Part shown: positions 47,701 to 57,199 of the stretch, one piece after another
Position numbering within the stretch: the first letter of the stretch is position 1
Layout: every line of letters starts with the position of its first letter
DNA from: Isoetes taiwanensis
Lineage: Eukaryota > Streptophyta > Lycopodiopsida > Isoetales > Isoetaceae
Length of the DNA: 64,000 nucleotides
Direction of reading: 5' to 3'
Assembly (NCBI GenBank): GCA_021234155.1
Contig: JAJEKV010000012.1
Location: 6,699,789 to 6,763,788 of the forward strand
Made by a program: the position numbers and the translations under genes
The notes under the pieces: model-generated
What the model saw: only the letters and a program-made list of their open reading frames with translations
Told to the model about the DNA's origin: nothing
Database searches by the model: none

Positions 47701-48240
47701 CCGGAAGGTGGTCGCTATGGGTGATACATGTTTGCCCAATCTTGCTTTGGCCATGGCGATGGGTCCTCAAGCGCTGAAAGCTTCTTTGGAAGGACAAGCA
47801 AGCTTCGATGGTTCTCACTTATTTGGGGTGTCTGTGCAAAAAGCAGCGTACATGTCGGGACAAAGAAAGATCACAAGGCACTTAAGTTGTACCTAGATGC
47901 TACCTTCCTTCGCAAAGCTCTAGGATCGCGGATGCTCGACGCGTGTTAGGCGGCACACTATCGCCAGACAAGTCAATCCCGCTCACGAGAGGCCCACACC
48001 CCATGCTTGTACACCCGGTTGCCCATGAAGAAGCGCAGACTTATAGCTTCCATTCGCACGGGTGCACATCGCCCTCCGCATTGAGGCGGGGCGTTGGGCT
48101 CGGGAAGCCGAGAGCAAAGGCTTTGTCGGTTTGCCACTAGGCGCCATTGAGGATGAATGTCATGCCCTCCGAGATTCGCCCGGCGTTTGCCCATATCAGA
48201 GAGCGATATGTTCGATTACTAGTGCCTGGCCAACCGTTGC
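44736..48240 (+). pseudogene. LINE ORF2: endonuclease end, reverse transcriptase
   Basis: Would encode the nicking endonuclease and reverse transcriptase. Visible pieces are: endonuclease C-terminus (SSVVDYLLVEEQ, GTDTRDEEVDSDH), GLQRLANGK|AADLDGMQAKLLKW across the hAT insertion, GFPPWWTTSRVVPIYKVGDP, QAGFRPRHSTIDHIFTLRTL, GVCQGCPLSPTLFGLYIDQL, the catalytic box as SDDVNL instead of (F/Y)ADD, WVNLAKTRVL, and KAFLARALGVKSTVPYRILL near 47.6 kb. The frame changes repeatedly (for example near 45,100, 46,680, 46,900 and 47,340). The lost Tyr/Phe-Ala of the box and the frameshifts make it inactive. Confidence 0.9.
45602..46461. mobile_element. 860-bp non-autonomous hAT element
   Basis: The ends are CATAGCTACC and its perfect 10-bp inverse GGTAGCTATG, flanked by a perfect 8-bp duplication ATGGGAAG (45594-45601 and 46462-46469). 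An 8-bp duplication is the hAT signature. Both subterminal regions are full of GGGAAC/GTTCCC words; the centre is AT-rich and non-coding. Ignoring the insert plus one duplicate copy leaves the LINE frame continuous. Confidence 0.93.
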
Positions 48241-49358
48241 ATGAGTTATTGAATACGACGTCAGTGGGTTTGTTCGGGTCATACCTCCAGCCCGGGGGAT
48301 TCACCTTTCATTAGCGTATAACCCATGAGAGTTCAACGGAGGGGTGTTTTTTGGACCATTTGCGTACGTATACTTAGGGGTTAGAGGTGTTTTTAGGCAC
48401 TAATCTGGGGCAATATCTATACACATAGGGGTCAAATTGCCTTTTAAAAATGTGTATACAAGGGGGGTTTTTTGCTACCCTTCGAACGCAGATGCCATAC
48501 CCCCTTTATGTATAAGTGCATCCCCCGGGACCTCCAGGAGGTTATGGATGCACGGACTCAGTTGTGTCCTGCGGGACGGTATTGAACTGTCCTACACAAT
48601 TGTACAGCATGCCAGCAGACCTATTACTGCTAAGGTTTTTCCCTCGAAAACCCTTCGGGACGGGGGTTTTTTAATCCTGTCAATAATACGCTTGCTGCTC
48701 TCTTTTTTTGTTTGGGTCCCATAGGCCAGCCGGTCTCCGTAGATGCTAAAAATCTATTCTATTCTATTCTATTCTTAAAATTCCTGCCAGTAGTGGCCGG
48801 GTAAAGGATGGAAAGCTTCAATCTTTTATCAGGACCTATAATAAAGACAGCTCTGGCAGTAAGGGGCATGCTGGACTTATTTTTTTCGACAGGATCAAGC
48901 ATTCCAAACAAGAAGCAAGCTCCCTGTTCAAATCGGCAACAATAGGGTAAGAAACAGAGCAATTCGGCGTAGAGCTTTCAATATCAGCAATCCAGCCTTT
49001 ATGCGATTCGATGTCGTTGCAGCTTAAGGCAAGAACCTTGATGTTTTGCTTTTGGAACTTCGCCATGTATTGAACTACGACGCCGAGCTCTGTGGTGCAG
49101 ACTGGAGTGAAATCATTGGGATGGGAAAAAAAAAAAAAGCTTGATTGTTGCCTAGTAATTCGTAGAAATTTATGGTTTTCCGGCTGTAAAATCCGGAACT
49201 ATATCTCCAAGCCTGGGCGCCATAGCCAGTTTCGGCGGTCCTTGAAAAAGAAAGAGGCCTGTAGTTCTGCAGCTATTTCTCGACCATTCTCGTGCAGACG
49301 CGAAATGCCATACCTCAGATGCGACGGAATATGCCTTTAATATCCAAACCTGTTGCAC

Positions 49359-50104
49359 GTCTTCTTCGCACTATTTTATTTTATTTTTTATTTGTTTTCT
49401 AGAAGTAAAATATTCGTTTTTTGTTTCTATCATCCTTGGTTAGTTGCCTCCAAATCCCATCGTCCAAAAATAAAAATAAACCATTGCAAAAACAAGACGC
49501 ATTTGACGGCTGACATCATTTCCCTTTAAAAAACAAAACAAAATCCTCAAAAACTCATTCAAAAACCTAATATGTGGACTATTCTTTAAAAAATGGATAT
49601 TCTGAAGATTACTGTAATAATTCATGGAATATCCTTTAAACATACGAATATTTGGAAGGTTCTTGGATATAATCCAATCTAGATCCGATGGTGGGGAACG
49701 GTGGGATTCAAAATAACTCGTGGTTAAGGTTGCTAAATACAACCTTAACATTGTTGTCTAGATTGCTCAATAAATAGTCATGTTATCATAAGAGCACAAA
49801 AGGTCCATTGCCCTACAGATTAAAAAAAAACCTCGCCTCATCTATTCTACGGGCACAAAAACATAAGGTCATGTTCCAATCCCGCATGTTTTATCATCAA
49901 ACAGGGTTCTAGGTGGGAGAGAGAAATGTTCGCAGCGGCCTTGGCCGCTGCGATAAATTTCTTGTATATACTAATAAGATATGTGCATTTGTATGAAACA
50001 TATGACTATATGACCAATAACAAATAAATAAATATACATTCAACCAACTGAAAGAAAATCCCAATCCTTTTAAGTTACGTGCCCTTTTATTGGTACTATA
50101 ATAA
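49359..50104. other. Spacer
   Basis: AT-rich; no gene or element recognised. Confidence 0.5.
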
Positions 50105-51533
50105 AGTTAGTCCTATAATAAAGTTAGTTGTGCCATTATGAGACAACTCTATCATACTGATAAAGCTTGTCAAGAATTTATTTGTTGTAGTGGTAAGAGC
50201 ATTGAGGATGATATAGTTGAGAAACTGAAGAGTAGCCCTTTCTTTGGCTTGCAAGTTGATGAATCAACTGATATATCCACACAACAACATATTGTGCTAT
50301 GTGTTGCTTATTTAGAAGATGGTTGTGAGCCAAAGAGGTCTTCTTGGCATGTTAAAGGTAGAACGAGCTGATGCAAACTCTTTATGTGATACAATACTTC
50401 AACATTTGTCGAAGCTTGGATTAGAGAAACTTAAAATGGTGGGATTTGGTTTGGATGGTGCTTCTGTGATGACAGGAATAAGAACAGGTGTTGCAGCGAG
50501 ACTCAAAAGCAAGTACCCCTTTATGACAACTATTCATTGCATTGCCCATTGGACCAATCTTGCGGTCTAAGATGCAACTAAAGTTTGTAACATGGAATGG
50601 ACACAACATATTGAGAGATTTGTGAACTCCTTAGCATTTCATTTCTCTTGCAGTAGCAAAAGATTGACAAAATTACAAGAACTGCTTGAGGATAATGCAT
50701 GTGATATTCTGCGTCTTGAAAAGATTCAAGACACTTGTTGGTTGAGCAGACATGGAGCTATAAGTAAGGTTTGTTTTGATTTACCTGCTTTGTTGGAGTA
50801 CTCAGAGCTTGAATGTTATGAAATCTTTAAGCAATTGGCCAATCTGAAGACGATATATTTGTTGTTGGTGCGCTCACTATCTTGAGCAAACTAGACATTA
50901 CCTGTGTTCATTACCTGTATTCATCAACAATCTTGCTACAAAAATCATATGCCAAGGTAATATGTGATTGCTTGAGAACTAGATTTGAGGACGTTAAAAT
51001 CTCTTCTTCTTCTTCTTCTTCTTTAAACATACCTAGAGTTTCTCTAAAAGCACGAAGGTTTGGTGAAGATAGCATTGAGGAATTGATTTTGTTTTATGTC
51101 ACACCAAAGCTTGTTAGAGGATCACCACAGGTGCAACCAATTATTGACTCAAACAAGTTGAGAGGGGAGTTTGCTGATTACAAAACTCATGCTATGTCTA
51201 ATTGGCCACACAAGAATCTTGAGGAAGTAGCATTGGTTATAGCTTCTAATTCTGTGAATGAAAATAAATTCAAGAATATTTTTACATTGTTTCAAATTGC
51301 ACTAGTCCAATGTGCAAAGCAACGCTATTTGTGAGAGTGTTTTCAGCAGGAGAACCTCCATTAAAACCAAATGGCGTGCACAAATGGAAATTGAGAGCTT
51401 GAATGCATGCACTTCAATATAGGTTAATGGTCTTTCAATGGGTAGGGATTTTGATTTCGCAGGAAGTCTTGCAATTTGGAAGGGCAAGGCCAAATGCCAA
51501 ATTTACAATGGCGAGCCAAGCAAGCATGTGTGA
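50105..51533 (+). pseudogene. hAT-type transposase / DUF4371 zinc-finger-MYM-like protein, broken
   Basis: This is the hAT-derived family found both as transposons and as host ZMYM-like genes. Segments in order are: SSPFFGLQVDESTDISTQQH (DUF4371 catalytic region with the DEST motif), GFGLDGASVMTGIRTGVAAR, TTIHCIAHWTNLAV, QDTCWLSRHGAI, NKLRGEFADYK and a decayed C-terminal dimerisation block (ESVFS, then IKTKWRAQMEIESLNA). A frame change near 50345, an in-frame TAA at 50568-50570, a further frame change near 50880 and another near 51320 break it. The N-terminal zinc finger is missing. No terminal inverted repeats were found around it. Confidence 0.88.
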
Positions 51534-51549
51534 CTTATTTTGTACTTGA

Positions 51550-51727
51550 AGTAGTACGTTGTTGTTGTTTTTTTTTGATATATATGAACTTTATTTATCT
51601 TTGATTTGATATAAGAATTTTTTATTATGAATTTAAAGCAATATTATTATGTTGTTGTTGTTTTTTTTGTATATATGAACTTTATTTATCTTTGATTTGA
51701 TATAACAAGTTTTTATTATGAATTTAA
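51550..51727. repeat. Tandem duplication of about 90 bp after the hAT remnant
   Basis: Two copies share GTTGTTGTTTTTTTT, TATATATGAACTTTATTTAT, CTTTGATTTGATATAA and TTTTATTATGAATTTAA. The end of a further copy (AGCAATATTATTATGTT) lies beyond the MITE at 52789, showing the MITE landed in the array. Confidence 0.88.
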
Positions 51728-52785
51728 GGGCCATTTCCCACCTCACCATTAAGTTAAGTTAATTTAACCGGTTGGTTATCTCCTAACTTAATCGAAAAGA
51801 GATTATACTTTTCCATTAAGGTCGTTAAGTTAAGGCTAACTTAATGGATGACGAAGATATACATTCCCACTAGACTTATTAGAGATCCCTTAGGTTAAAT
51901 TCATAAAATCAACTTAACCTAACATTTACACTGAACTGGAGCTTCACACTAATAGTTAAGAGGCTTTGTTAGGTTAGAGATAACTATGTTCATTTCTCAC
52001 TTTTAGTTAAAAGATGCCACTAAGTTAAAGATATCTCAAGTACTCAGTTGTTAAAACCAACAATCCATGAAGAGATACAGGGTTTATTTTCTATCTCTTC
52101 TCTTTCCATATTTTCGATATTGTTTCTCTGTCTCTATTTTCTCTTTCTCTGTACTTCTCTCTATTTGAACCTAAATTTCGATGCTTAATTAGTTATGGTG
52201 GGTGTCACATTTTTATTGGCATTGGAAAGGGAAAATTGTAGGTGCACACTCCCTAAGAAAATCTAAAAAACGTTTCCCACTACCCAAAAAAAGCCCCACA
52301 AATTATAGTCTTTAGATGTTCAGATATGTTCAGAATATGCGCCAAGTTGCCAAAACTAGCCCTCAATTCAATTCGATACTAATGAATTGTCCCTTGAGTG
52401 GGGGCAATCCAAGAAACTTTTGAATCCTCTTGAATCCTCAAGCTATTCTAGGTGTTCAAAGAGGCGACAAGGAATATACCATATTCGTATAAAAAATAAA
52501 TAGCCTAACTAGATTGTTACCCTTTTCTCACTTAATAGTTACGTTAAATTAGTTCTTAATCGAGTTAAGTGTACCTCTCCTAGGTCACAACTTCTAGTTT
52601 AAAATAAGGGGTCCAGTTAAAGTTTTAACTTAACTTAATTGTTATCAATATGAAAGTGGCCTAGTTAAGTTAACCATAGTTAAAATTTAACCAAATCCTA
52701 ACTTAACTGGTAGTAACTTAAGTGCTAGTGTGAAAGCATTATTTGCCCTATTTAACCTAACCTAACCGTTGGTGAGAATTGACCC
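51728..52785. mobile_element. PIF/Harbinger (Tourist-like) non-autonomous element
   Basis: The element is 1,058 bp, starts GGGCCATTTCCCACC and ends GGTGAGAATTGACCC (12 of 15 inverted matches). It is flanked by TAA on both sides (51725-51727 and 52786-52788), the typical Harbinger 3-bp target. The body is non-coding and rich in TTAAGTTAA/AACTTAAC words. The neighbouring repeat copy at about 51627-51655 preserves the empty site. Confidence 0.85.
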
Positions 52786-52788
52786 TAA

Positions 52789-53929
52789 AGCAATATTATT
52801 ATGTTAGTATTTGCTTTAAGTATTCTCTGCCGCATATTGAAATTATAAGCTTTAAAATTAAGTGTAATCCTTAAATCCGATTAGTTTTTTCATTTGAGGG
52901 CAAATTCCCGGTAACTTGTGATTGAAACAGGACAAATCCGACTCATCAAAGAAAAATCCAGTATAGTCTCCTTTGAAAAGGCGAAAATCTTACAAGGCTA
53001 GAAAAATTTTTCGCACCCTGCTTCAATCCGATAGTGCAATGCGGTTCAAATTCAGAATTACTGCAAGTAAAATAATCTGATGATTCCAAGCTCTGTATTA
53101 TTGCATTGCTTTCTAATCCAACTTCCGATCCTTTTGTCAGTTTTCCTTGCTTAAACAACATCAAACCCTATTAGATCAAAGAAAACCCATTAGAATGCTC
53201 AATGACGTACAATTTTTTTACCACAATATGCAAAAAATCCCCTTCTTCTGCAAGCACGAACCCAAGCACCCCATGACCTCTGCGAATATGGAGCATCACC
53301 TATGCAAAATGATCTGCGAGATGACGAAAGCAAATATGTTTTCTAAACAGAGTCAGTTATGCTATAGCTGGAGCTTCACCATTTACCTCTGTTTCACCTT
53401 CAGATTCAACTTGCACGCCAAATACTTCTTCACTAAAGAAACTGGAAGCTTCCCATCCCTACAGCATCACCAAAACCCATTCTCGCTTCCATACTTTATT
53501 CTCACAAATGTCATTTGAATTTGTGGAAGATCGACAACATCTGTAAAAAAGAAACCTTTGCACTGCAAGCACAAATGCAGAGAAAATATTTCTCCGACCT
53601 ATGGCCATTACTGCTGCATCTACTTTATTTCTCGGCCATCGAGTCACCGCAAAAAAATCATTGCCATCCGTAATCATATTATGGCGAGAACTTAAAACGC
53701 ATTTTCCCTCTGGAAGAAAAAAAAATGTAAGAGGGGAAGTTAGCCGAAACACAGGCAAATGGCCGAAAAATGCCTTTTTTTCTTCCAAAAGTAATGCCTG
53801 AAAAGGGTACAACGGCATCAGCAACAAACCCCAAAAATTTTTTAAGTAAGTAGATAGAGGCCAGAATAGAGGGTAACAGCACCCGATTTGCAGACCTGAT
53901 AGAAGAGATCCTGCGGTCCTAGGTACCCC
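52789..53929. other. Spacer
   Basis: No gene recognised. Open frames at 53147-53518 (plus) and 53459-53992 (minus) overlap antisense and show no known motif. 52890-53020 contains AAATCCGGT/AAATCCAGT-like and GCTTCAATCC words also seen near 43.6-43.8 kb. Confidence 0.4.
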
Positions 53930-53931
53930 AG

Positions 53932-54780
53932 GTGCTCGGAAGGCAGTTGGCAATGGAGAAACAATGGATGGCCGAGCTAGAGACCCGCACACATCAGATG
54001 GAAGATAGCATCTACTGGGTGTGCTTTGAGGGGCAACAAGATAAGCAGAGTCTCATTGACCTGCCAGCTCGCGTGGACTCCCTGTCCACCACCATAGATG
54101 CTATGATACAGGACAGGCAATATGCTGAGCAGAAGACAACTGGAAAACATCTTCCGCCTTCAATCAGAGGCTGAGTGAGTGAGGAGGCTGTCACCATGAT
54201 GCGAAACATCCATGCTGCCTTTCCGGAAAGCTAGTCATAGCTAAGAGCCCTTCAGAGTAGGACCGAGACACGAGAAGTGCCCTCACCAAAGATGAACCCT
54301 ATGCTAAAGAGCAGAGACGTAGGAGCCACAATATGATGGTGCATGGCTTGACAGCGGAGGCAGGGGAGAACCTCAGCCACCAGATTCGAATGCAGATCCT
54401 TGCTCGGACTATGTTCCATATGGCCATAGACATTGTTAGGACAAGTTGTCATGAAGTCCAACATCTCAACCGCCCCGGATAGCCACATTTACGGCCAGGG
54501 ACGCGCAAGTGCAAGCATCCATTCTGTGTCAGGAAAGGCAGCTACAGGGGACCGCCCTGTACGTTGACTGAGATCTGACTCCTACACAACAAAAAGACCG
54601 TAGGCACGAGTTAGACAAGGTCACGAGCGTCCGTAGATAGGGAGGAGCTACGGGACTGATCCGGGGCAAAATGCAGATCTTCCGGCTGCAAAAGCTACTA
54701 CAAGTGCTACGAACCCTCAGGGCCCTCTTCCTGGGGCCATGGGGGACCAACTTTGGTTCCTGTCGTCATGTCCAAAAGCT
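53932..54780 (+). pseudogene. Degenerate LINE ORF1 (coiled-coil RNA-binding protein)
   Basis: ORF1 proteins coat LINE RNA. An N-terminal helical segment (LETRTHQMEDSIYWV, DLPARVDSLSTTIDAMIQD) at 53932-54174 is followed in other frames by GLTAEAGENLSHQIRMQILA, the motif ERQLQGTALYVD-stop-DLTPTQQKDRRHE at about 54525-54610, and TGLIRGKMQIF. LYVDEDLTP-type motifs followed by Gln-rich helices are characteristic of the RRM/C-terminal part of plant LINE ORF1. Stops and frame changes prevent translation. No ORF2 follows here. Confidence 0.65.
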
Positions 54781-55189
54781 CACGCTGGGGGAAGCTTAGG
54801 CTCAAAAACAATTTGTTCCGACGGATGTTCTTCCAAGCTTTGGAGCTCGAGCCGGCAGTTACTGGGTGTTTACCTGTTGTCATGTTTTTTTTAGCTCATC
54901 CAACTTCCATTCCCCTATAAATAGGAGGGACTGGTAGCGCAATAAGGAATATGTCGATCCAAGTTCTATTTTGTCATCTAAGAAGGTCAGCATGGCCAAT
55001 ATTAACATATTTGATATGCACATGCTCTAACTATGAATTGATGTTGAACCGATAAATAGATGTTTGTGCTCAACTTGTATTATTTGTTTGCTTTGTAAAA
55101 TGACCTTATATGAATTAAAGGCTACCTGCAACCATAACTACGTAAATGCATTGGTCTATTTGTATTTGTGATTCAAGCACAAATTTAGA
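54781..55189. other. Spacer
   Basis: AT-rich; nothing recognised. Confidence 0.45.
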
Positions 55190-55734
55190 TAGATCTTTTA
55201 ATAATTTACATTTATGCTAAAAAACTCAAAGTTATTTTTTTATTTATTTCCTTTTTTACGAAGGACGAAAAATGCTTATTTATCAAAAGGAGGAATTACA
55301 TCTAATTGTGTAAGCGAAAGAAGATGCCACTAAAACATGAGCTTGAAGCTGTGACGACCATACGGATATTCATATCATACGAACGTTATACTCCTATATA
55401 CAAAAGATGGTCGTCACACGGATGCAAAAGGGTAGTTGCACAAGACAGGGTTTGAACTAGATCTTTTAATAATTTACATTTATGCTAAAAAACTCAAAGT
55501 TATTTTTTTATTTATTTCCTTTTTTACGAAAGACGAAAAATGCTTATTTATCAAAAGGAGGAATTATAAAATGCACATCTAATTGTGTAAGCGAAAGAAG
55601 ATGCCACTAAAACATGAGCTTGAAGCTGTGACGACCATACGGATATTCGTATCATACGAACATTATACTCCTATATACAAAAGATGGTCGTCACACGGAT
55701 GCAAAAGGGTAGTTGCACAAGACAGGGTTTGAAC
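55190..55734. repeat. Tandem duplication spanning flank and LTR start
   Basis: Unit 1 (55190-55457, 268 bp) and unit 2 (55458-55734, 277 bp) both run from TAGATCTTTTAATAATTTAC through the target site and the first about 108 bp of the chromovirus LTR. The duplication includes both host flank and LTR, so it happened after the insertion. Confidence 0.93.
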
Positions 55735-56123
55735 TCACAACCCTTGCCAAGTGCGCTACCAATATTTGTTGAAGACATTTCTTCACGTCTTCCTCATATG
55801 TGGGACTATCTCCAGAAGGTTCTAGAATGTTCTAGAACCTAAATGCATGCGCGACACTTGGCACGATCTCATCCATTGGAGTGGCGCGATCCTGATCGTT
55901 GGTCTAGATATATAAGGAGGCACCTCCTTCTTGTCAAACCATTCCGGTTCAACGCCAGTCTTGAGCCTTCTAGGCATCTGTCTCGTATCCCTGCTTGCCT
56001 TCGGGCTATTGTATTCTTGATTCCTGTTCATATATCAGATTCTTTGCCGATCTTGGCATATTTCTTCCGTATTTCTTGCGTATTTTCCACGTATTTTCCT
56101 TGTTTTCGAGTAGGTTCATGACA
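55627..56123 (+). repeat. Chromovirus 5' LTR
   Basis: It starts TGTGACGACCATACGG and ends TTCATGACA. It contains TATATAAGG (55910-55918) as a likely TATA box. Compared with the right LTR it lacks about 26 bp around 55740 and has two small insertions, so the copies have diverged by indels. Confidence 0.9.
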
Positions 56124-56205
56124 GTTTGAACCGGAATCCCTTACCGGTTCTTGCCTGCTCTGATCCTACGCATCTTTTTTGCTCGTATTTGGTGATTTTA
56201 TATCT

Positions 56206-57094
56206 ATGGAGGAGGTTTCGACGTTATTGCAGCAAGTCCAGCAGCTTGTTCAAGTATGCCAGCAGTTGCAGTTGGACAATAAGGAACTTAAGGAACGTGT
56301 TGCTTCACATGAATCTGCTTCTAGTTCGATCGAGGCTATCGAGCCCGAGGTCACCGCGAGAAGTTTGACTGTACTTCGGTCCAAGCTCTGGGTTTTTGAA
56401 TCGATCGCTTGTGATCCAGCTCCACCCTCATAGATATCCCACGCCCAGAACAAGTTGGGCTGATTGGTTCTCTCCTCACAGGGGCCAGCTCTAAGTTGGT
56501 TTGCTCCTTTATTGGAGAAAGGAGCCTCGAGTTGCAAGATTTTGTTTGCTATCGCAGAGCTCGAGGCATGTTTTGGAGACACCGATCGCCGCCGCTACGC
56601 CCAGCCACAAAACTTTGCAATCTAAGGCAAGGCTCTCGGCCCAGCCGGTATATGCATCGTAATTTCGCCGATTGCGTAGATAACGCCTCGATGATGTTGC
56701 ACTTCGAGATTGTTTTCAAGGGGTTACGGAGGATTTCAAGGATATGTTGTTGTCTATGGAAAATCCTCAGACGCTGGAAGAAGCCATCAGATTTGCAATT
56801 CGATGTGATAATTGGCTCTTTGAACGTAGACAAGAGAGACGTAGTCAGGTTTTCCCAATCACGCAAACACCTGTAGTTATGCCTTCCCCGGTGTCATCCG
56901 TAGAATCCAAAGAAGTCGACCTCGAGCCTATGCAGATTGATCAGGCAGTTCGAGGATCTTTATCTGTCGCTGAGAAACAGCGTCGGAGAGAGGCTAACCT
57001 TTGCCTCTACTGTGGAGGAGCTGGCCATATTGCTCGTGGATGTCCGATGAAGCGTCCAAGTCAGTCGGAAAACTTCAGGGGCCGGTCCGAGTAG
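56206..57094 (+). pseudogene. Chromovirus gag with CCHC zinc knuckle
   Basis: The Gag start MEEVSTLLQQVQQLVQVCQQ at 56206 is a helical segment. The frame stops at 56431 and resumes in other frames; the final segment (56744-57094) reads NPQTLEEAIRFAIRCDNWLF and the nucleocapsid knuckle CLYCGGAGHIARGCP. The CX2CX4HX4C spacing is intact. Frame breaks in between make it a pseudogene. Confidence 0.88.
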
Positions 57095-57199
57095 TAGGAG
57101 TCTCTCGTCGGCTGGCCTCCTTTTCTCAGACTCCTTCCACATTTCCTGACATGTTTATTCCATCGGATAAGGTCAGCAAGGCATTCTTCATCCCTATAT

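Larger units (their letters stand above)
44736..48772 (+). mobile_element. LINE (APE-endonuclease type) inserted in the peroxiredoxin gene
   Basis: The element is 5'-truncated within its endonuclease domain and ends in a (CTATT)n/(TTCTA)n pentanucleotide tail (about 48753-48772) rather than poly(A). TCTT (44732-44735 and 48773-48776) may be a short target duplication, but it overlaps tail sequence. The peroxiredoxin frame continues across it with about three family residues missing. The LINE is interrupted at 45602-46461 by a hAT element. Confidence 0.9.
44475..49223 (-). pseudogene. 1-Cys peroxiredoxin (Prx6 type), split by a LINE
   Basis: 1-Cys peroxiredoxins reduce peroxides with one catalytic Cys. 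The N-terminal part (49223-48773) reads MAPRLGDIVPDFTAGKP, INFYELLGNNQAFFFFSHPN, the active-site DFTPVCTTELG, LALSCNDIESHKGWIADIES, YPIVADLNRELA, MLDPVEKNKSS and IIGPDKRLKLSILYPATTG. The C-terminal part (44735-44475) reads RVIDSLQLTANYSVATPMDW and VIPSLSNEAARDKFPKGFQ. Frame changes occur near 49188 and 48910, and a LINE of about 4 kb separates the halves, so it is dead. The C-terminal frame runs past the usual end to 44475, although a GT donor-like site lies at 44543. The INFYELLGNNQ wording looks closer to bacterial/algal Prx6 than to flowering-plant PER1. Confidence 0.93.

Noticed and set aside
53147-53992. Overlapping 123-aa and 177-aa frames as genes
   Set aside because: No motif, antisense overlap, and no splice or start context to prefer either.
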